This document shows, one piece after another, positions 41,736 to 49,804 of a DNA stretch of 64,000 nucleotides. The notes below the pieces were generated by a model that ran no database searches, was not told where the DNA came from, and saw only the letters and a program-made list of their open reading frames with translations. Position numbers and translations under genes: made by a program. Source of the DNA: Bin5 sp009843665 (lineage in GTDB: Bacteria > Chloroflexota > Anaerolineae > Caldilineales > Caldilineaceae); assembly GCA_965220285.1 (NCBI GenBank), contig OZ244818.1, forward strand, positions 5,270,001 through 5,334,000, in the 5' to 3' direction. Position 1 is the stretch's first letter, and each line of letters starts with the position of its first letter.

Positions 41736-41775
41736 GCGTACCAGAAACGCAAAAATGCGTACCATTTTGGTACGC
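41736..41775. promoter_or_regulatory. candidate operator: palindrome and extra half site
   Basis: GCGTACCA (41757-41764), TTT, TGGTACGC (41768-41775) is a perfect 8-bp palindrome; a further GCGTACCA lies at 41736-41743. The site is between the divergent terminase and HTH genes and fits binding by a dimeric repressor. Confidence 0.6.
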
Positions 41776-41807
41776 ACTTTCAGCGTCCGCGGCAGCGCGG
41801 AATGATG

Positions 41808-41813
41808 TATAAT
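41808..41813 (+). promoter_or_regulatory. -10 element TATAAT just before the HTH gene
   Basis: Perfect TATAAT ending six bases before the ATG at 41820. Transcription would start at or next to the ATG, which suggests a leaderless message. No clear -35 element. Confidence 0.45.
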
Positions 41814-41819
41814 AGCGCC

Positions 41820-42080
41820 ATGTCCTACGCTGGAGACTGGAAGCCCAAGTTCCTCGACAAGCTAGAGCAGACCAAATCTCCCAGAAAGTCGGCACGCCTT
41901 GCGGGCGTCCCGTGGTCGACCGTCACGTCGGCGAAGCGCCGCGACAAGTCATTCCGGCGTGCCTGGCAGGCCGCCCTGGCTGCGCCGCCAAAGACCGACG
42001 ACGCGGTCACCCTCACGCTCCCCCCAGAGCTTGCCCGGATACTCCGCGAGCAGCTCAATTCAGGACTCGAACAGAATTAG
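41820..42080 (+). CDS. small HTH-type DNA-binding protein, divergent to terminase
   Basis: An 86-residue basic protein, on the plus strand in contrast to all late genes. KFLDKLEQTKSPRKSARLAG and VPWSTVTSAKRRDKSFRRAW look like a helix-turn-helix of the terminase-small-subunit or resolvase kind; the C-terminus (LPPELARILREQL) is helical. It is preceded by TATAAT and a palindrome, so it probably controls itself and perhaps the late genes. It ends before a strong terminator at 42211. Confidence 0.6.
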   Translation: MSYAGDWKPKFLDKLEQTKSPRKSARLAGVPWSTVTSAKRRDKSFRRAWQAALAAPPKTDDAVTLTLPPELARILREQLNSGLEQN

Positions 42081-42210
42081 AACAGGCAGATAGCCTGTGC
42101 AGCCTGCCCAAAGAGAGCGTCGTCCGGACACCGCTTTGGGGCCGACGTGGTTCCACGGCCGTTACCAGTTGGCGCGCCGCCGCGGCCAGGTCATTGTGCA
42201 AAGTGATCAA

Positions 42211-42242
42211 GAAAGCCCCGAGCGCTTTGCCCGGGGCTTTTC
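42211..42242. terminator. bidirectional rho-independent terminator
   Basis: Stem AAAGCCCCG/CGGGGCTTT with flanking A- and T-runs, placed between the plus-strand HTH gene and the minus-strand zinc-type gene, so it can end both transcripts. Confidence 0.85.
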
Positions 42243-42245
42243 ATG

Positions 42246-42470
42246 TCAAGATTGGGGTGAACAGTCTCTAGGCGGTCCGCCGGGCCGCAGCAACCACATT
42301 GCATGCAGTCGGCAAAACCATTCGCCGTACTTGTAGTGCGTAGCCTTCTTGCGGCAGCTGCCCCACTGGCAGTTGTAGTCGGTGTGGGGCGGCAACGGTC
42401 CGGGGTCGTCGACCGGGAGCGGCTCCGTGAACAGGGGCATCTGATTCAGGGGTGTGCTTCTTCTTTTCAC
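42246..42470 (-). CDS. small zinc-binding-like phage protein
   Basis: A 74-residue protein with a Cys/His set: YNCQWGSCRKKATHYKYGEW and FCRLHAMW, that is C-x4-C ... H ... C-x2-H, a likely zinc finger. Function unknown; last early-strand gene before the terminator. Confidence 0.5.
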   Translation of the reverse strand: MKRRSTPLNQMPLFTEPLPVDDPGPLPPHTDYNCQWGSCRKKATHYKYGEWFCRLHAMWLLRPGGPPRDCSPQS

Positions 42471-42560
42471 GAGACCCTCCCGTTGCTCGTTCCTTGATCT
42501 AATGTATCATCGAGGGGCGGTTCGGCGAGTCCGCGCTCGCAATCGGCATGATCGGGCCGC

Positions 42561-43532
42561 CTACAACCCGGGCAAATACGCCTCCAGCTCCTCCAACGCC
42601 TCCAGCGGCGTTTTCAGACGGTCATACGGCCGTGACGCCGTATGATACCGCTTCGTCTCAATTTCCCAACACGCCAGCCCCTGTCCCGCTGATCTAATCA
42701 GGAGCTCTGCCGGCTCCCCGTCGATGACCCACTCCCGCGTCCACTGCAGGTCGCCGGCCCACCTCGGCTCAGCCTCTGTCCATCCCTCCGGACAAGGCGG
42801 GCGATTTTCGGCTGCCTCCCTCTCCGCTTTCTTCCTCTCCGCCTCCCGTTTGAGTCGCATCTTCTCCGACTTCTTCTCCCAGTCGTCGTATTCGCGCTGC
42901 CTCTTTTCCCTGTCCGCATCCCACTCCTTCTGCCGCTCGCGATATTCGTGCTCCCGGGTCGCCGCGTTGATCGTCCAGGTGCCGGCCCGCACGTTTTCGA
43001 CCAGGTCGGTGTCGGCCTCCACAAGCAGCTGCTTGGCCTCCCGCAAGGTCCGCTCGCCGACATTGAGGAGCGCCGCCGCTTCCGCCTGCGTCATGGAATC
43101 CGGCAAATCTGCCGGTCTGCGCCCATTGTGCTGGTTTGCGCCCGTCCCGCCCGGTTGCCGCGTGGCAAGACCGGCCGCGATCATCGCCCGTTGCGACGTT
43201 GACAGGTGCCGGCGATGCAAATTGAGGTCGAGCACCATAGCCTGCGCCGCGGCCCCATCACCCTCGAACGCCTCCGTCCGAGGCGTGATCCCCAACCGCA
43301 CACAGGCCCGCGTCCGGTGCACGCCGTCAAGGATCAAGCCGTCCCAGACAAGCACCGGCTCACGCTGGCCGTGAAGTCGGATCGACTCGCACAGTGCCAG
43401 GAACTCATCGTCCTGCATCGGCGGGAACAGCGCCGCCAGCGGATGTAGGGCGTATCCCGCGTCGGCCAGCTGCGCCGCGTGGGGATGATCGGCACTCAGT
43501 TCTGCGTCTGTGGTACACTGCGATCTGTCCAT
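42561..43532 (-). CDS. ParB/Srx-domain protein
   Basis: A 323-residue protein starting at ATG 43532 with AAGGAG upstream. Residues 25-115 are a ParB N-terminal domain (FLALCESIRLHGQREPVLVW, LILDGVHRTRACVRLGI), followed by a helix-turn-helix region (MTQAEAAALLNVGERTLREA), a charged coiled coil (about 190-240, rich in Lys, Arg and Glu) and a Trp-rich C-terminus. Phage ParB-like proteins act as CTP-binding DNA-binding regulators, nucleases or partition factors. No ParA partner is present, which argues for regulation or replication rather than plasmid partition. Confidence 0.75.
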   Translation of the reverse strand: MDRSQCTTDAELSADHPHAAQLADAGYALHPLAALFPPMQDDEFLALCESIRLHGQREPVLVWDGLILDGVHRTRACVRLGITPRTEAFEGDGAAAQAMVLDLNLHRRHLSTSQRAMIAAGLATRQPGGTGANQHNGRRPADLPDSMTQAEAAALLNVGERTLREAKQLLVEADTDLVENVRAGTWTINAATREHEYRERQKEWDADREKRQREYDDWEKKSEKMRLKREAERKKAEREAAENRPPCPEGWTEAEPRWAGDLQWTREWVIDGEPAELLIRSAGQGLACWEIETKRYHTASRPYDRLKTPLEALEELEAYLPGL

Positions 43533-43616
43533 CAGATGTCTCCTTTTGGACCGGCCCGGGCTGCTGCAATCAGCGCCGGGCATTTCTTACTGTTTTCGCG
43601 CTCGTTGACGGCACCC

Positions 43617-44027
43617 CTACTGTGGACGCGCGTCGCGACAAGTGGCTAGGCGCTCTTCGCTTCCTCCTCTCGCAAACCCCGTTCGCTGCAAATCCGACAA
43701 ATCCTCCTCGGTGCCGCTCAGGCCGGCCGCATCCGACCTGCAATGTAGGCCCTGGTGTGCGGGAGGGGGAACGCCGGCAGTGCGGCGGCTGTAGGCCTGC
43801 CAGAACCACTCGCTCAGCTCCTCGTCTTCGACCTCGGCGAAAATGTCGCCGAACTCCTGATCGGAAAGGCCGGGCAGGCCGCCGTCCACGGCCTCGATCA
43901 GGGCCCTGGTCACGTAGCAGTCGGTTACGGCCGCTTCGTGGAATAGATCGGCTAGGGCCTCGCACAGGAGGCTTTCCCGGCTGCGCTCGATGCGCTCTTC
44001 GATCGGCATCCGAACTGATTTACTCAT
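43617..44027 (-). CDS. phage early protein of unknown function
   Basis: A 136-residue protein, acidic and helical in the first 80 residues (RSRESLLCEALADLFHEAAV, EVEDEELSEWFWQAYSRR), with a low-complexity C-terminus. Not recognised. Its start overlaps the end of the next upstream gene by four bases, so it is part of the early operon. Confidence 0.5.
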   Translation of the reverse strand: MSKSVRMPIEERIERSRESLLCEALADLFHEAAVTDCYVTRALIEAVDGGLPGLSDQEFGDIFAEVEDEELSEWFWQAYSRRTAGVPPPAHQGLHCRSDAAGLSGTEEDLSDLQRTGFARGGSEERLATCRDARPQ

Positions 44028-44302
44028 ATAGGCCTCCGTTTCGCTGGATTGAACTGCTGACTGTGAACCACAGTCAGCTCGCCATCGAAACCGTCAGGCA
44101 GAACATTGACGACTTCATAGCCGTCCAGATACTCTATCAGCCTCTCGATCTCGGCGTCATACAGAAGCATCTTCCCGCCAGCCGCCGGATCATTCACCGT
44201 CCAGGCCTCGATGAGCGGCATGTAAGCAACAAACAGCCCGCGACGCAGCGCCATGTCCTGCACCTGGGCTACCACAACCTCGAAATCAGCCTCGACCTGC
44301 AT
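44024..44302 (-). CDS. phage early protein of unknown function
   Basis: A 92-residue acidic protein (QVEADFEVVVAQVQDMALRR, IERLIEYLDGYEVVNVLPDG). It overlaps its neighbours on both sides, as usual in this early operon. Family not recognised. Confidence 0.5.
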   Translation of the reverse strand: MQVEADFEVVVAQVQDMALRRGLFVAYMPLIEAWTVNDPAAGGKMLLYDAEIERLIEYLDGYEVVNVLPDGFDGELTVVHSQQFNPAKRRPI

Positions 44303-44519
44303 TTTCCCTCTCTCTCATAGCGTCGTCGACTCTCGCCGTGGCCTCGGCTCTCGACAGCGGCCGCCGATACGGCGACCATTCTCTCCACCGCCCCTTCTTG
44401 AACATGTAGCAGAAGATCCTTGCATTGCCGCGGCTGCGCTCCTTGGCCGCCAGTTTCTTGTCGAGCGTCTCTTCCCAGCCGCTGTAGTACTTGAGCCCTT
44501 GTACCGGCCTATGGTCCAC
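44286..44519 (-). CDS. phage early protein of unknown function
   Basis: A 77-residue basic protein if started at GTG 44519, which overlaps the end of the upstream gene; the longer frame merely shadows that gene. It contains LKYYSGWEETLDKKLAAKER and a C-terminal helix. Not recognised. Confidence 0.4.
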   Translation of the reverse strand: MDHRPVQGLKYYSGWEETLDKKLAAKERSRGNARIFCYMFKKGRWREWSPYRRPLSRAEATARVDDAMRERENAGRG

Positions 44520-44856
44520 GCTGGCCCTCCCAGCGCACAGGATCGCGCTCCTCATGCTCTGCCAGGCCGCAGTAGCAGCACGCCTGGCGGCCGAAGTGCC
44601 AGTGCGCGCAGTGGAAACCGTCTTCCGAGTTCGGACAAGAGGGCTCGTGCCGGGCGACGGTCCCCGTGATCTTCCCAAGCAGAAACCGCCAGGCCATCTC
44701 CAATTCGGCTCTGACTTCCGGGGGCATCTCGCCGCCCTCCCACCTGGCGAAACCAGTAAAATCGATGACCTGGTTGACGTCGTCGAGAGGCACCACGCTC
44801 TTGATCAGTTTCCGACCTGTGATGCGCCTCCAGGCTCTCCGGAGTCTTTCAATCAT
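44509..44856 (-). CDS. phage early protein with Cys/His cluster
   Basis: A 115-residue protein. Second half has C and H residues in zinc-like spacing (EPSCPNSEDGFHCAHWHFG, QACCYCGLAEHEE). N-terminus is basic and helical. Function unknown; overlaps neighbours in the early operon. Confidence 0.5.
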   Translation of the reverse strand: MIERLRRAWRRITGRKLIKSVVPLDDVNQVIDFTGFARWEGGEMPPEVRAELEMAWRFLLGKITGTVARHEPSCPNSEDGFHCAHWHFGRQACCYCGLAEHEERDPVRWEGQRGP

Positions 44857-45077
44857 GCGCAGTACCTCCGTTGATCGGCATACGCTTTCGCGGCATCCAT
44901 GGCGTCCTCATGCCTTGCCAAGCCGACCCTCGATACATGTAGCTCACGCGAGCCGCGCCACACGCTCCAGCGCCACTGCGTCTCGACCGGCTGGCCTGGC
45001 ATACGCCAGACGAACAGATGCAAGCCGCCGTACTCGGTCCAAAAGATCGTCGTCGATTCACGATTCCACTCAGTCAT
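44853..45077 (-). CDS. phage early protein of unknown function
   Basis: A 74-residue protein started at ATG 45077, which overlaps the preceding stop. Trp-rich strands (TTIFWTEYGGLHLFVWRMPG). Not recognised. Confidence 0.45.
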   Translation of the reverse strand: MTEWNRESTTIFWTEYGGLHLFVWRMPGQPVETQWRWSVWRGSRELHVSRVGLARHEDAMDAAKAYADQRRYCA

Positions 45078-45363
45078 AGACCTGCGCCTCATCGTCTTTC
45101 GGCTCCCACGACAGCATCGCCGGCTGCGGCTTGCCTGGCATCGAGCGCCGTCCTACTTCGCGCGCCATTGATTCATCCGCCGGCGTGATGCAATAGATGG
45201 CCGACGAGCCGTAGTACTGTGTCATCGCCGGCTCTTCGCCTTCGTCGTCAAACACGTCCAGGCGCAGCAAGCGGCCGCCGTACATCTCTACCTCGGACAC
45301 CATGCCGCCGAAAGTCCGGTGGCCCATCAGCTCCACAATCGCCCAGCCTTCATAGGTTGTCAT
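45070..45363 (-). CDS. phage early protein of unknown function
   Basis: A 97-residue protein with a strand-rich N-terminus (GWAIVELMGHRTFGGMVSEV) and YYGSSAIYCITPADESMARE. The pattern recalls small proteins often found near replication genes of actinobacterial and Chloroflexota phages, but no function is known to me. Four bases separate it from the initiator-like gene. Confidence 0.5.
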   Translation of the reverse strand: MTTYEGWAIVELMGHRTFGGMVSEVEMYGGRLLRLDVFDDEGEEPAMTQYYGSSAIYCITPADESMAREVGRRSMPGKPQPAMLSWEPKDDEAQVYD

Positions 45364-45366
45364 CGC

Positions 45367-46743
45367 TCAATACCTCCCGCTTGGCTGCATAACTGGTCGT
45401 TCGGCTTTCTTCGCTTGCACTGGCTGCAGCCTTTCAGGGCCGCCCTCGGTGTCTTGTGCTTGATCCCTTCGGCGCTGCTGGGCGATTGCGAATAGCTCCC
45501 GGCGCAGCTCGTCACGGCGATGCTCGTCGATCGGCCGGCCGCCTTCTTGGCCCCAGTAGATGATCGTGCGGATCTCTGTCTCGCGTGCGCTGAGCATGTC
45601 GCCCTCCCTTGTCTCAATGTCTGTCTCAGCCCTTGTTTCGATTTCGAGGGAGTTGAAGACGGCCGCAGTGGTGTCGGGCTCGGCAATGGCGCCGGCGGGA
45701 ACGAGAACGGACCGCGGTTGGACCTCCTCGAGGGCTGCGGATTCCCCTACCACCGGCTCTGGCTCCTCCTCCGCAGTGTCAGGCTCGTATAGGCCCTCCT
45801 GCAGCCCGACAAGATACTCGAACTCGGAATACCATTCGTAGTCGTACAGATCCTCGCTCCTGATCTCACGGTTTGGATACGAGTCGGGGTGAGCAAACCT
45901 GTAGATGAGTGCGCCAACGCCTTTGGCGCCACCCTCGGCGTTGTAATCGGCCGAATAGGCCCGGCAGCGCTCCAGGACTTTCCGCGGCGACCACCTGGCT
46001 GCGATCGCCTGCGCAAAATCACGGGGCATCCTAATCGCCGAATGCGTCATCATCTGCATCGACAGCTCGCGCTCTTCGGGTGTTGGGGGGGAGGTAGGAG
46101 TATATGATCTGATCTCTGTCATGTACTGATCTTTCTTACCTCCTCCTCCTATATATGGATCGACAGTCGCGCGCATCGGGTCCCGATGTGATCGACAGTC
46201 GCGCGCATCGGGATTCCCGATATGATCGACTGTCCCGCGCATCGGGAGGTCTGAACGATGTCCTTGCTGCTCCGACTGAGGTGAAACCTGATCCCGAAGT
46301 GATCGACAGTCGCGCGCATCGGGATTCCCGATGTGATCGACTGCCGCGCGCATCGGGTCATCGGCAAAGAGAGGTGGTTGTGTTGCGCGTCGTCTCAGCT
46401 CAAGCGACTCGGCCGCAAATTCGAGCGCCTCACCGACTTCCTCCGATAGTGTGTACACATGGTTCTTGCTGTGGCGTTCTCTGCGCCGACTGTCCCAGTA
46501 GCGTATCGTCTCTCTCTTTATCAGGCCGACCGCTTGGAGGATATCCAGTGCCGGTAACACGACCCCGCGTGTTGTTCCGCTCGCCTCGGATATCATCTCC
46601 TGCGTGGGGCGGAATCCTCTCATCCCGTCGAACAAAACCAGCGTGCTTAGCACAGTCACTTCACGAAGCTTTAGTCCATGCCGTTTGGCCAGCCACCTCA
46701 GTCCGCCCCCCATCTGCAAGACAAACTGATCGTGAGCGCTCAT
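45367..46743 (-). CDS. replication initiator-like protein with embedded iterons
   Basis: A 458-residue protein starting at ATG 46743, which overlaps the upstream stop. Residues 1-110 form a winged-helix domain (LREVTVLSTLVLFDGM, FRPTQEMISEASGTTRGVVL, ALDILQAVGLIKRETIRYWD). A repetitive segment (about 129-200; DHIGNPDARDCRS occurs twice) is encoded by five 23-bp iterons. After that come a helical domain (about 220-300) and an acidic C-terminus. Lambda O and related initiators have the same plan, with the origin inside their own gene, so I call this a replication initiator; helicase loading partner not identified. Confidence 0.6.
   Translation of the reverse strand: MSAHDQFVLQMGGGLRWLAKRHGLKLREVTVLSTLVLFDGMRGFRPTQEMISEASGTTRGVVLPALDILQAVGLIKRETIRYWDSRRRERHSKNHVYTLSEEVGEALEFAAESLELRRRATQPPLFADDPMRAAVDHIGNPDARDCRSLRDQVSPQSEQQGHRSDLPMRGTVDHIGNPDARDCRSHRDPMRATVDPYIGGGGKKDQYMTEIRSYTPTSPPTPEERELSMQMMTHSAIRMPRDFAQAIAARWSPRKVLERCRAYSADYNAEGGAKGVGALIYRFAHPDSYPNREIRSEDLYDYEWYSEFEYLVGLQEGLYEPDTAEEEPEPVVGESAALEEVQPRSVLVPAGAIAEPDTTAAVFNSLEIETRAETDIETREGDMLSARETEIRTIIYWGQEGGRPIDEHRRDELRRELFAIAQQRRRDQAQDTEGGPERLQPVQAKKAERPVMQPSGRY
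46158..46357. repeat. five 23-bp iterons: candidate prophage replication origin
   Basis: Copies at 46158-46180, 46190-46212, 46224-46246, 46301-46323 and 46335-46357, all starting GATCGAC and ending CGCGCATCGGG on the plus strand; copies 1, 2 and 4 are identical. Starts are 32, 34, 77 and 34 bases apart, that is about three helical turns (and about seven for the larger gap). Short CCCGAT segments between copies pair with the iteron ends. Confidence 0.75.
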
Positions 46744-47099
46744 TGCGCCACCCCCCACCTCTCAAGCTGGCCGGGGTGTCGTTCTTCCCAGCAGTCACGG
46801 CAGAACTCGCTCGGCGTGCCTGACTTGCCGAGGGCCACGCCCTTGATCTCACGGCCCTTTAACAGGCACGGCCGGCACCGGCCCTGCAGTATCACGGCAT
46901 CCAGCTGCGGCCATTCGCCCGGTCCGCAGAAAGGAAACACTTCGATGTCCTTCGCCTTCGCCTTTCCTGCAGACTTGGCGTCGCCGACGGTGGGGAACTC
47001 ATGCTTGCTGAGGTGCAATACCCGGTTGCCGGCGACCACAACGAAGCGGTGGCGGCCGCTGGTTGCGCGCACGGTCTTTACCTTCTTGCGGCTGGGCAT
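46740..47099 (-). CDS. phage early zinc-type protein
   Basis: A 119-residue protein started at ATG 47099 with GAGGAG eight bases upstream. Basic N-terminus (MPSRKKVKTVRATSGRHRF), then Cys pairs FCGPGEWPQ, RCRPCLLKG and EFCRDCWEERHPGQ, likely zinc binding. Its end overlaps the start of the initiator-like gene. Function unknown, perhaps transcription or replication. Confidence 0.55.
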   Translation of the reverse strand: MPSRKKVKTVRATSGRHRFVVVAGNRVLHLSKHEFPTVGDAKSAGKAKAKDIEVFPFCGPGEWPQLDAVILQGRCRPCLLKGREIKGVALGKSGTPSEFCRDCWEERHPGQLERWGVAQ

Positions 47100-47294
47100 G
47101 GTACACTCCTCTGTTGGAAGGGGGTCGGGTAGTCTACGGTCAAACATTGTGAGCTGGTTCAAATGATTCTCCTCTCCTCTTGGCCGAGATTGGTGTTGAA
47201 TTGACCTGTTCCATGTTTCTGAGCGCTCGGTCTCCTTCTCTTCGAAATGCACAGCGTACTGTCGCCCTCCGCTAGCTGATTGCATTCCTGCGTT

Positions 47295-47540
47295 TCAAGA
47301 CCCATTCGACTCTCCATCCGCGAACAAGCCCGGCATCGGCGCCAATTCGCCGCTAGGCTGGCAGTCGGCCGGTACGATCCTGCGCGCCTGGGCAAGCGAG
47401 GCTTCCAGAAGAAAGTCGGCCGGACTCAGATCGCAGCGTTCGCCGGCCTCGGAAATAAGCTGCCACTGCGCGTACGTCATTTGCACAGTTACGCCGCGGT
47501 ACTCGGTATAGATCTCTACCTCTTGACTGTCTTGCGGCAT
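47295..47540 (-). CDS. phage early protein of unknown function
   Basis: An 81-residue protein from ATG 47540 with AAAGGA/AGGAA upstream. VEIYTEYRGVTVQMTYAQWQ and DLSPADFLLEASLAQARRIV suggest a small strand-helix fold. Not recognised; possibly regulatory given its place after the integrase-side region. Confidence 0.45.
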   Translation of the reverse strand: MPQDSQEVEIYTEYRGVTVQMTYAQWQLISEAGERCDLSPADFLLEASLAQARRIVPADCQPSGELAPMPGLFADGESNGS

Positions 47541-47812
47541 GGGTTCCTGTCCTTTCGTCTAATTGACCGCAGAAGTCGACCGCCCCAGGTCCTAGATGAC
47601 AAGAATTGTGGCGTTGACGCGCGTGTTCGGCGGGCTCGGCATCGTTGCCTATTGCTGCAGGGCGCGCGTAGTCGCGGCCGCTTCAAGGCGGCGTGGCAGT
47701 CTTTGGAGAGTATGCTGGAGAGGCGGATTGCAGAGGGGATGGCGTGAGGGGCATCCTTTGCCATGGCGGCCGGGTCGACAGCATCGGCGAAGGATGAAGA
47801 GGGGTCCTTCAT
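47516..47812 (-). CDS. possible small early gene
   Basis: A 98-residue open frame starting at ATG 47812 with a strong AAAGGAG seven bases upstream. The N-terminal half (DPSSSFADAVDPAAMAKDAP) looks coding; the second half is Arg/Cys-rich and less convincing. It overlaps the next gene by 25 bases. Real but short, or truncated; low confidence. Confidence 0.35.
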   Translation of the reverse strand: MKDPSSSFADAVDPAAMAKDAPHAIPSAIRLSSILSKDCHAALKRPRLRAPCSNRQRCRARRTRASTPQFLSSRTWGGRLLRSIRRKDRNPCRKTVKR

Positions 47813-47867
47813 TTGTCACTCCTTTCGATTCGTTTGGGGGGTCTTTATTGTTGACCATAGCGTCCTC

Positions 47868-48788
47868 TCAAAGTTCGGATGATATGGCTTCTTCAGCTTG
47901 ATCGTAGGCTCGGCGCAGGGCGGCCGTTTCCCAGTCGGCATAGACGTGTTGCGTCATCTTCACCGATGAATGGCCGAGCAGCTTCGATAGAATCCCCATC
48001 TCCAGTCCCCCTCCGTTGAGCATCTCCACCGCAAAGCCGTGGCGGAAGGAGTGAGGGTTGAAGTAGGGCAAGTCTGCGCTATTGCAGCGCCGCCTAAGCA
48101 TCTGGCGGACGCCTTGGGGCTGCAGGAGGCCGCGTGCGCCGCCGCGGCCGTTGTTGCTGAGGAATATTTCTTCGGGATGAGGCCAAGGGGGGCGAGTTGC
48201 TGAATATCGCTCGATAATGGCGTTGATTTCTTGGGGGAAAGGTACAAGACGGCCTTTCCTTCCCTTGCCGAAAGCTACTCTGAGCAATCGGGCGTGGCCG
48301 TCAATGTCGCTGAACCGAAGGGCGAGGAGCTCGCCGACGCGTAATCCAGTCCAGAAGAGGAGGCTGACAATCAGGTGGTCTCTGTGGTCTATCCAGCCGG
48401 CGAGAGGGCCGTCTGGAATCGCTTTCTTCAGCTCATGGTACTGCTCGAGGCCGATCTTGAGTGGCTGAGTTCTTCGATAGGCCGGCTCCTGGACTGAATC
48501 TACCGGGGAGCTGTCCACCATACCGCGCTGCTTCAGCCAGTTGAAGAGCGCCCTCAGTGCTTGGTAGCGGGCGAGAACAGTGCGTTCGGACAGTCCTCTT
48601 GCCCTCTCGTGGCTGAGGTACTCTTCAATGACTGTAGCCCTGGCCCAGGCGGAACCTTGCGTTCCCGCCGCGGACACGTAGTCGATGAAGCGCTTGGTAT
48701 TTTCCTCGTAGAACTCAAGTGTGCGGGGGCTTCGTCCTTCGGCCCTTCGGGCAGTGAGGAACTGAGACAGGGCGGTCTCCAAGAGCAT
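47868..48788 (-). CDS. tyrosine recombinase (phage integrase)
   Basis: A 306-residue XerC/D-type recombinase: N-terminal SAM-like core-binding domain (1-100) and a catalytic domain with Arg150 in FWTGLRVGELLALRFSDID, Lys in GKGRKGR, His246 and Arg249 in NPHSFRHGFAVEML, His273 in LLGHSSVKMTQ and Tyr283 in HVYADWE. All catalytic residues are present. It starts at ATG 48788 after AAGGAGTT. It lies 254 bases from the right att repeat and most probably integrates the element into tRNA-Gln; a host Xer protein is less likely given this place. Confidence 0.9.
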   Translation of the reverse strand: MLLETALSQFLTARRAEGRSPRTLEFYEENTKRFIDYVSAAGTQGSAWARATVIEEYLSHERARGLSERTVLARYQALRALFNWLKQRGMVDSSPVDSVQEPAYRRTQPLKIGLEQYHELKKAIPDGPLAGWIDHRDHLIVSLLFWTGLRVGELLALRFSDIDGHARLLRVAFGKGRKGRLVPFPQEINAIIERYSATRPPWPHPEEIFLSNNGRGGARGLLQPQGVRQMLRRRCNSADLPYFNPHSFRHGFAVEMLNGGGLEMGILSKLLGHSSVKMTQHVYADWETAALRRAYDQAEEAISSEL

Positions 48789-49041
48789 AGTGGAACTCCT
48801 TGCGAGTGATAATAGGGATAGCCTTCGAGGACAGGCTATGAGCGCCTGTCCTCACGCTATAGACGTATCCGCCCGTATCTAAGGAGATTTTCCAGTAAGA
48901 CCACGACCAGCTGCACCGCAACGCGCGCGAGGCACACTCAATCCCAGCGCTCGGAACTGATGCAGATTCGTGGCATCCCAAGGGAACCAATTTTGGTTTT
49001 AGCGAGGGGTATTACAACGGGGCCTCAGGGGGGACGCAATC

Positions 49042-49087
49042 CCTGACTCTGGATCAGGTAATCGGGGTTCAAATCCCTGTCCCCCAG
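49042..49087 (+). repeat. attR of the prophage (and junction to the second element)
   Basis: The 46-base repeat of the tRNA-Gln 3' half with one difference at 49060. No 5' half of a tRNA precedes it. Confidence 0.85.
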
Positions 49088-49164
49088 TTTGAGATTGTTG
49101 GCTGTTCGGTTGTGAAAGGGCTGAGGCTGCAACCGACAGTGAGCGGGAGCGTCCATAGCTTTTT

Positions 49165-49200
49165 GACCGCCGCCATAGGCTTGGCGGCGGTCGTGTGTTT
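49165..49200 (+). terminator. hairpin with T-run at left end of relic
   Basis: Stem GACCGCCGCC (49165-49174)/GGCGGCGGTC (49183-49192), followed after GTGTG by TTTTTT. The counterpart in the intact element (12320-12345) lacks the T-run. Confidence 0.6.
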
Positions 49201-49259
49201 TTTGGGTAGGGTGCTTGGATTTGGATTAGGCGTTCGGGGTTTGAATCCCAGTCACCCAG

Positions 49260-49804
49260 CTGGGTAAGGACGGTGTTCTCGGTTTTAGAAGGGTTGGAAA
49301 CACAGCCCTCCTTAACCTGCCTTGTAAGGTGCAGCCGTTACCTCAAGGTCCAATTTCTACTTTGATTGGGTCGGCTCTGCGGAGGCGGGTTGGCCGTTGA
49401 AAACCAGTGACGAAAGGCCGTGATTCTTTGTGTCGGCCAGCAGTCGGGCAACCGCCCTAGGCGCAAGTGTGTTGAAGGGCACCCCGGTTCGCTGTCTTAG
49501 CTCTCTAATTCATGCGAGTTGCCGCCCTTCGAGGTGGACGGTGAAACGTCTCATTCGGATGGCTCCCTGCCGCGGATAGAAAGAGAGTTCCAATCTGCCT
49601 ATGGTGCCAAAGGAGGTGCAAGTGGGAGATTCCAAGATCACTGGCACAGGGGGTCAGGCGACCACATCTGGTGACTAGATGTTCGCAGAAGGCAAAGATT
49701 AGTGCAGATGGAAAACGATCAGGCCCCGTCCGAGCAGATTCAGCAGAAAGTAGGTTGGTCAAGGCCGCTTCGCAGAATGTTACTCCCAACTAGAGGAATC
49801 TTGC
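49260..49804. other. stretch without a supported gene
   Basis: About 545 bases. A 94-residue minus-strand frame at 49505-49789 has no ribosome binding site or protein-like features. The end of a tRNA-like remnant reaches 49260. Nothing else seen. Confidence 0.35.

Larger units (their letters stand above)
12197..49087. mobile_element. siphovirus-type prophage integrated in tRNA-Gln(CTG)
   Basis: A 36.9-kb element flanked by a 46-bp direct repeat of the tRNA-Gln 3' half (45 of 46 bases equal). It contains a tyrosine integrase next to the right repeat, early genes with an iteron-bearing initiator, small and large terminase, portal-MuF fusion, prohead protease, HK97 capsid, connector, tail tube, tape measure and tail tip genes in normal head-then-tail order, all on the minus strand. 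Every morphogenesis gene I can recognise is open and full length, so it may be inducible. No endolysin and no CI-like repressor were recognised. A plus-strand cargo block of TIR and restriction genes occupies 13.1-18.6 kb next to the left repeat. Confidence 0.85.

Noticed and set aside
42561..43532. ParAB plasmid partition locus
   Set aside because: Only a ParB-type domain exists, without ParA or clear parS sites.
46158..46357. CRISPR-like array of 23-bp repeats
   Set aside because: Spacers are 9, 11, 54 and 11 bases, too short and uneven, the repeats lie within an open coding sequence, and there is no cas gene; iterons fit better.
47159..47318. A short minus-strand frame between two early genes
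   Set aside because: About 52 residues with no clear ribosome binding site or conserved feature; could be real but not supportable.
12197..49087. Integrative conjugative element or plasmid
   Set aside because: No relaxase, coupling protein or type IV secretion gene was seen; head and tail genes define a phage.
49505..49789. A 94-residue minus-strand gene in the relic
   Set aside because: No ribosome binding site, no recognisable fold, and the composition looks random.
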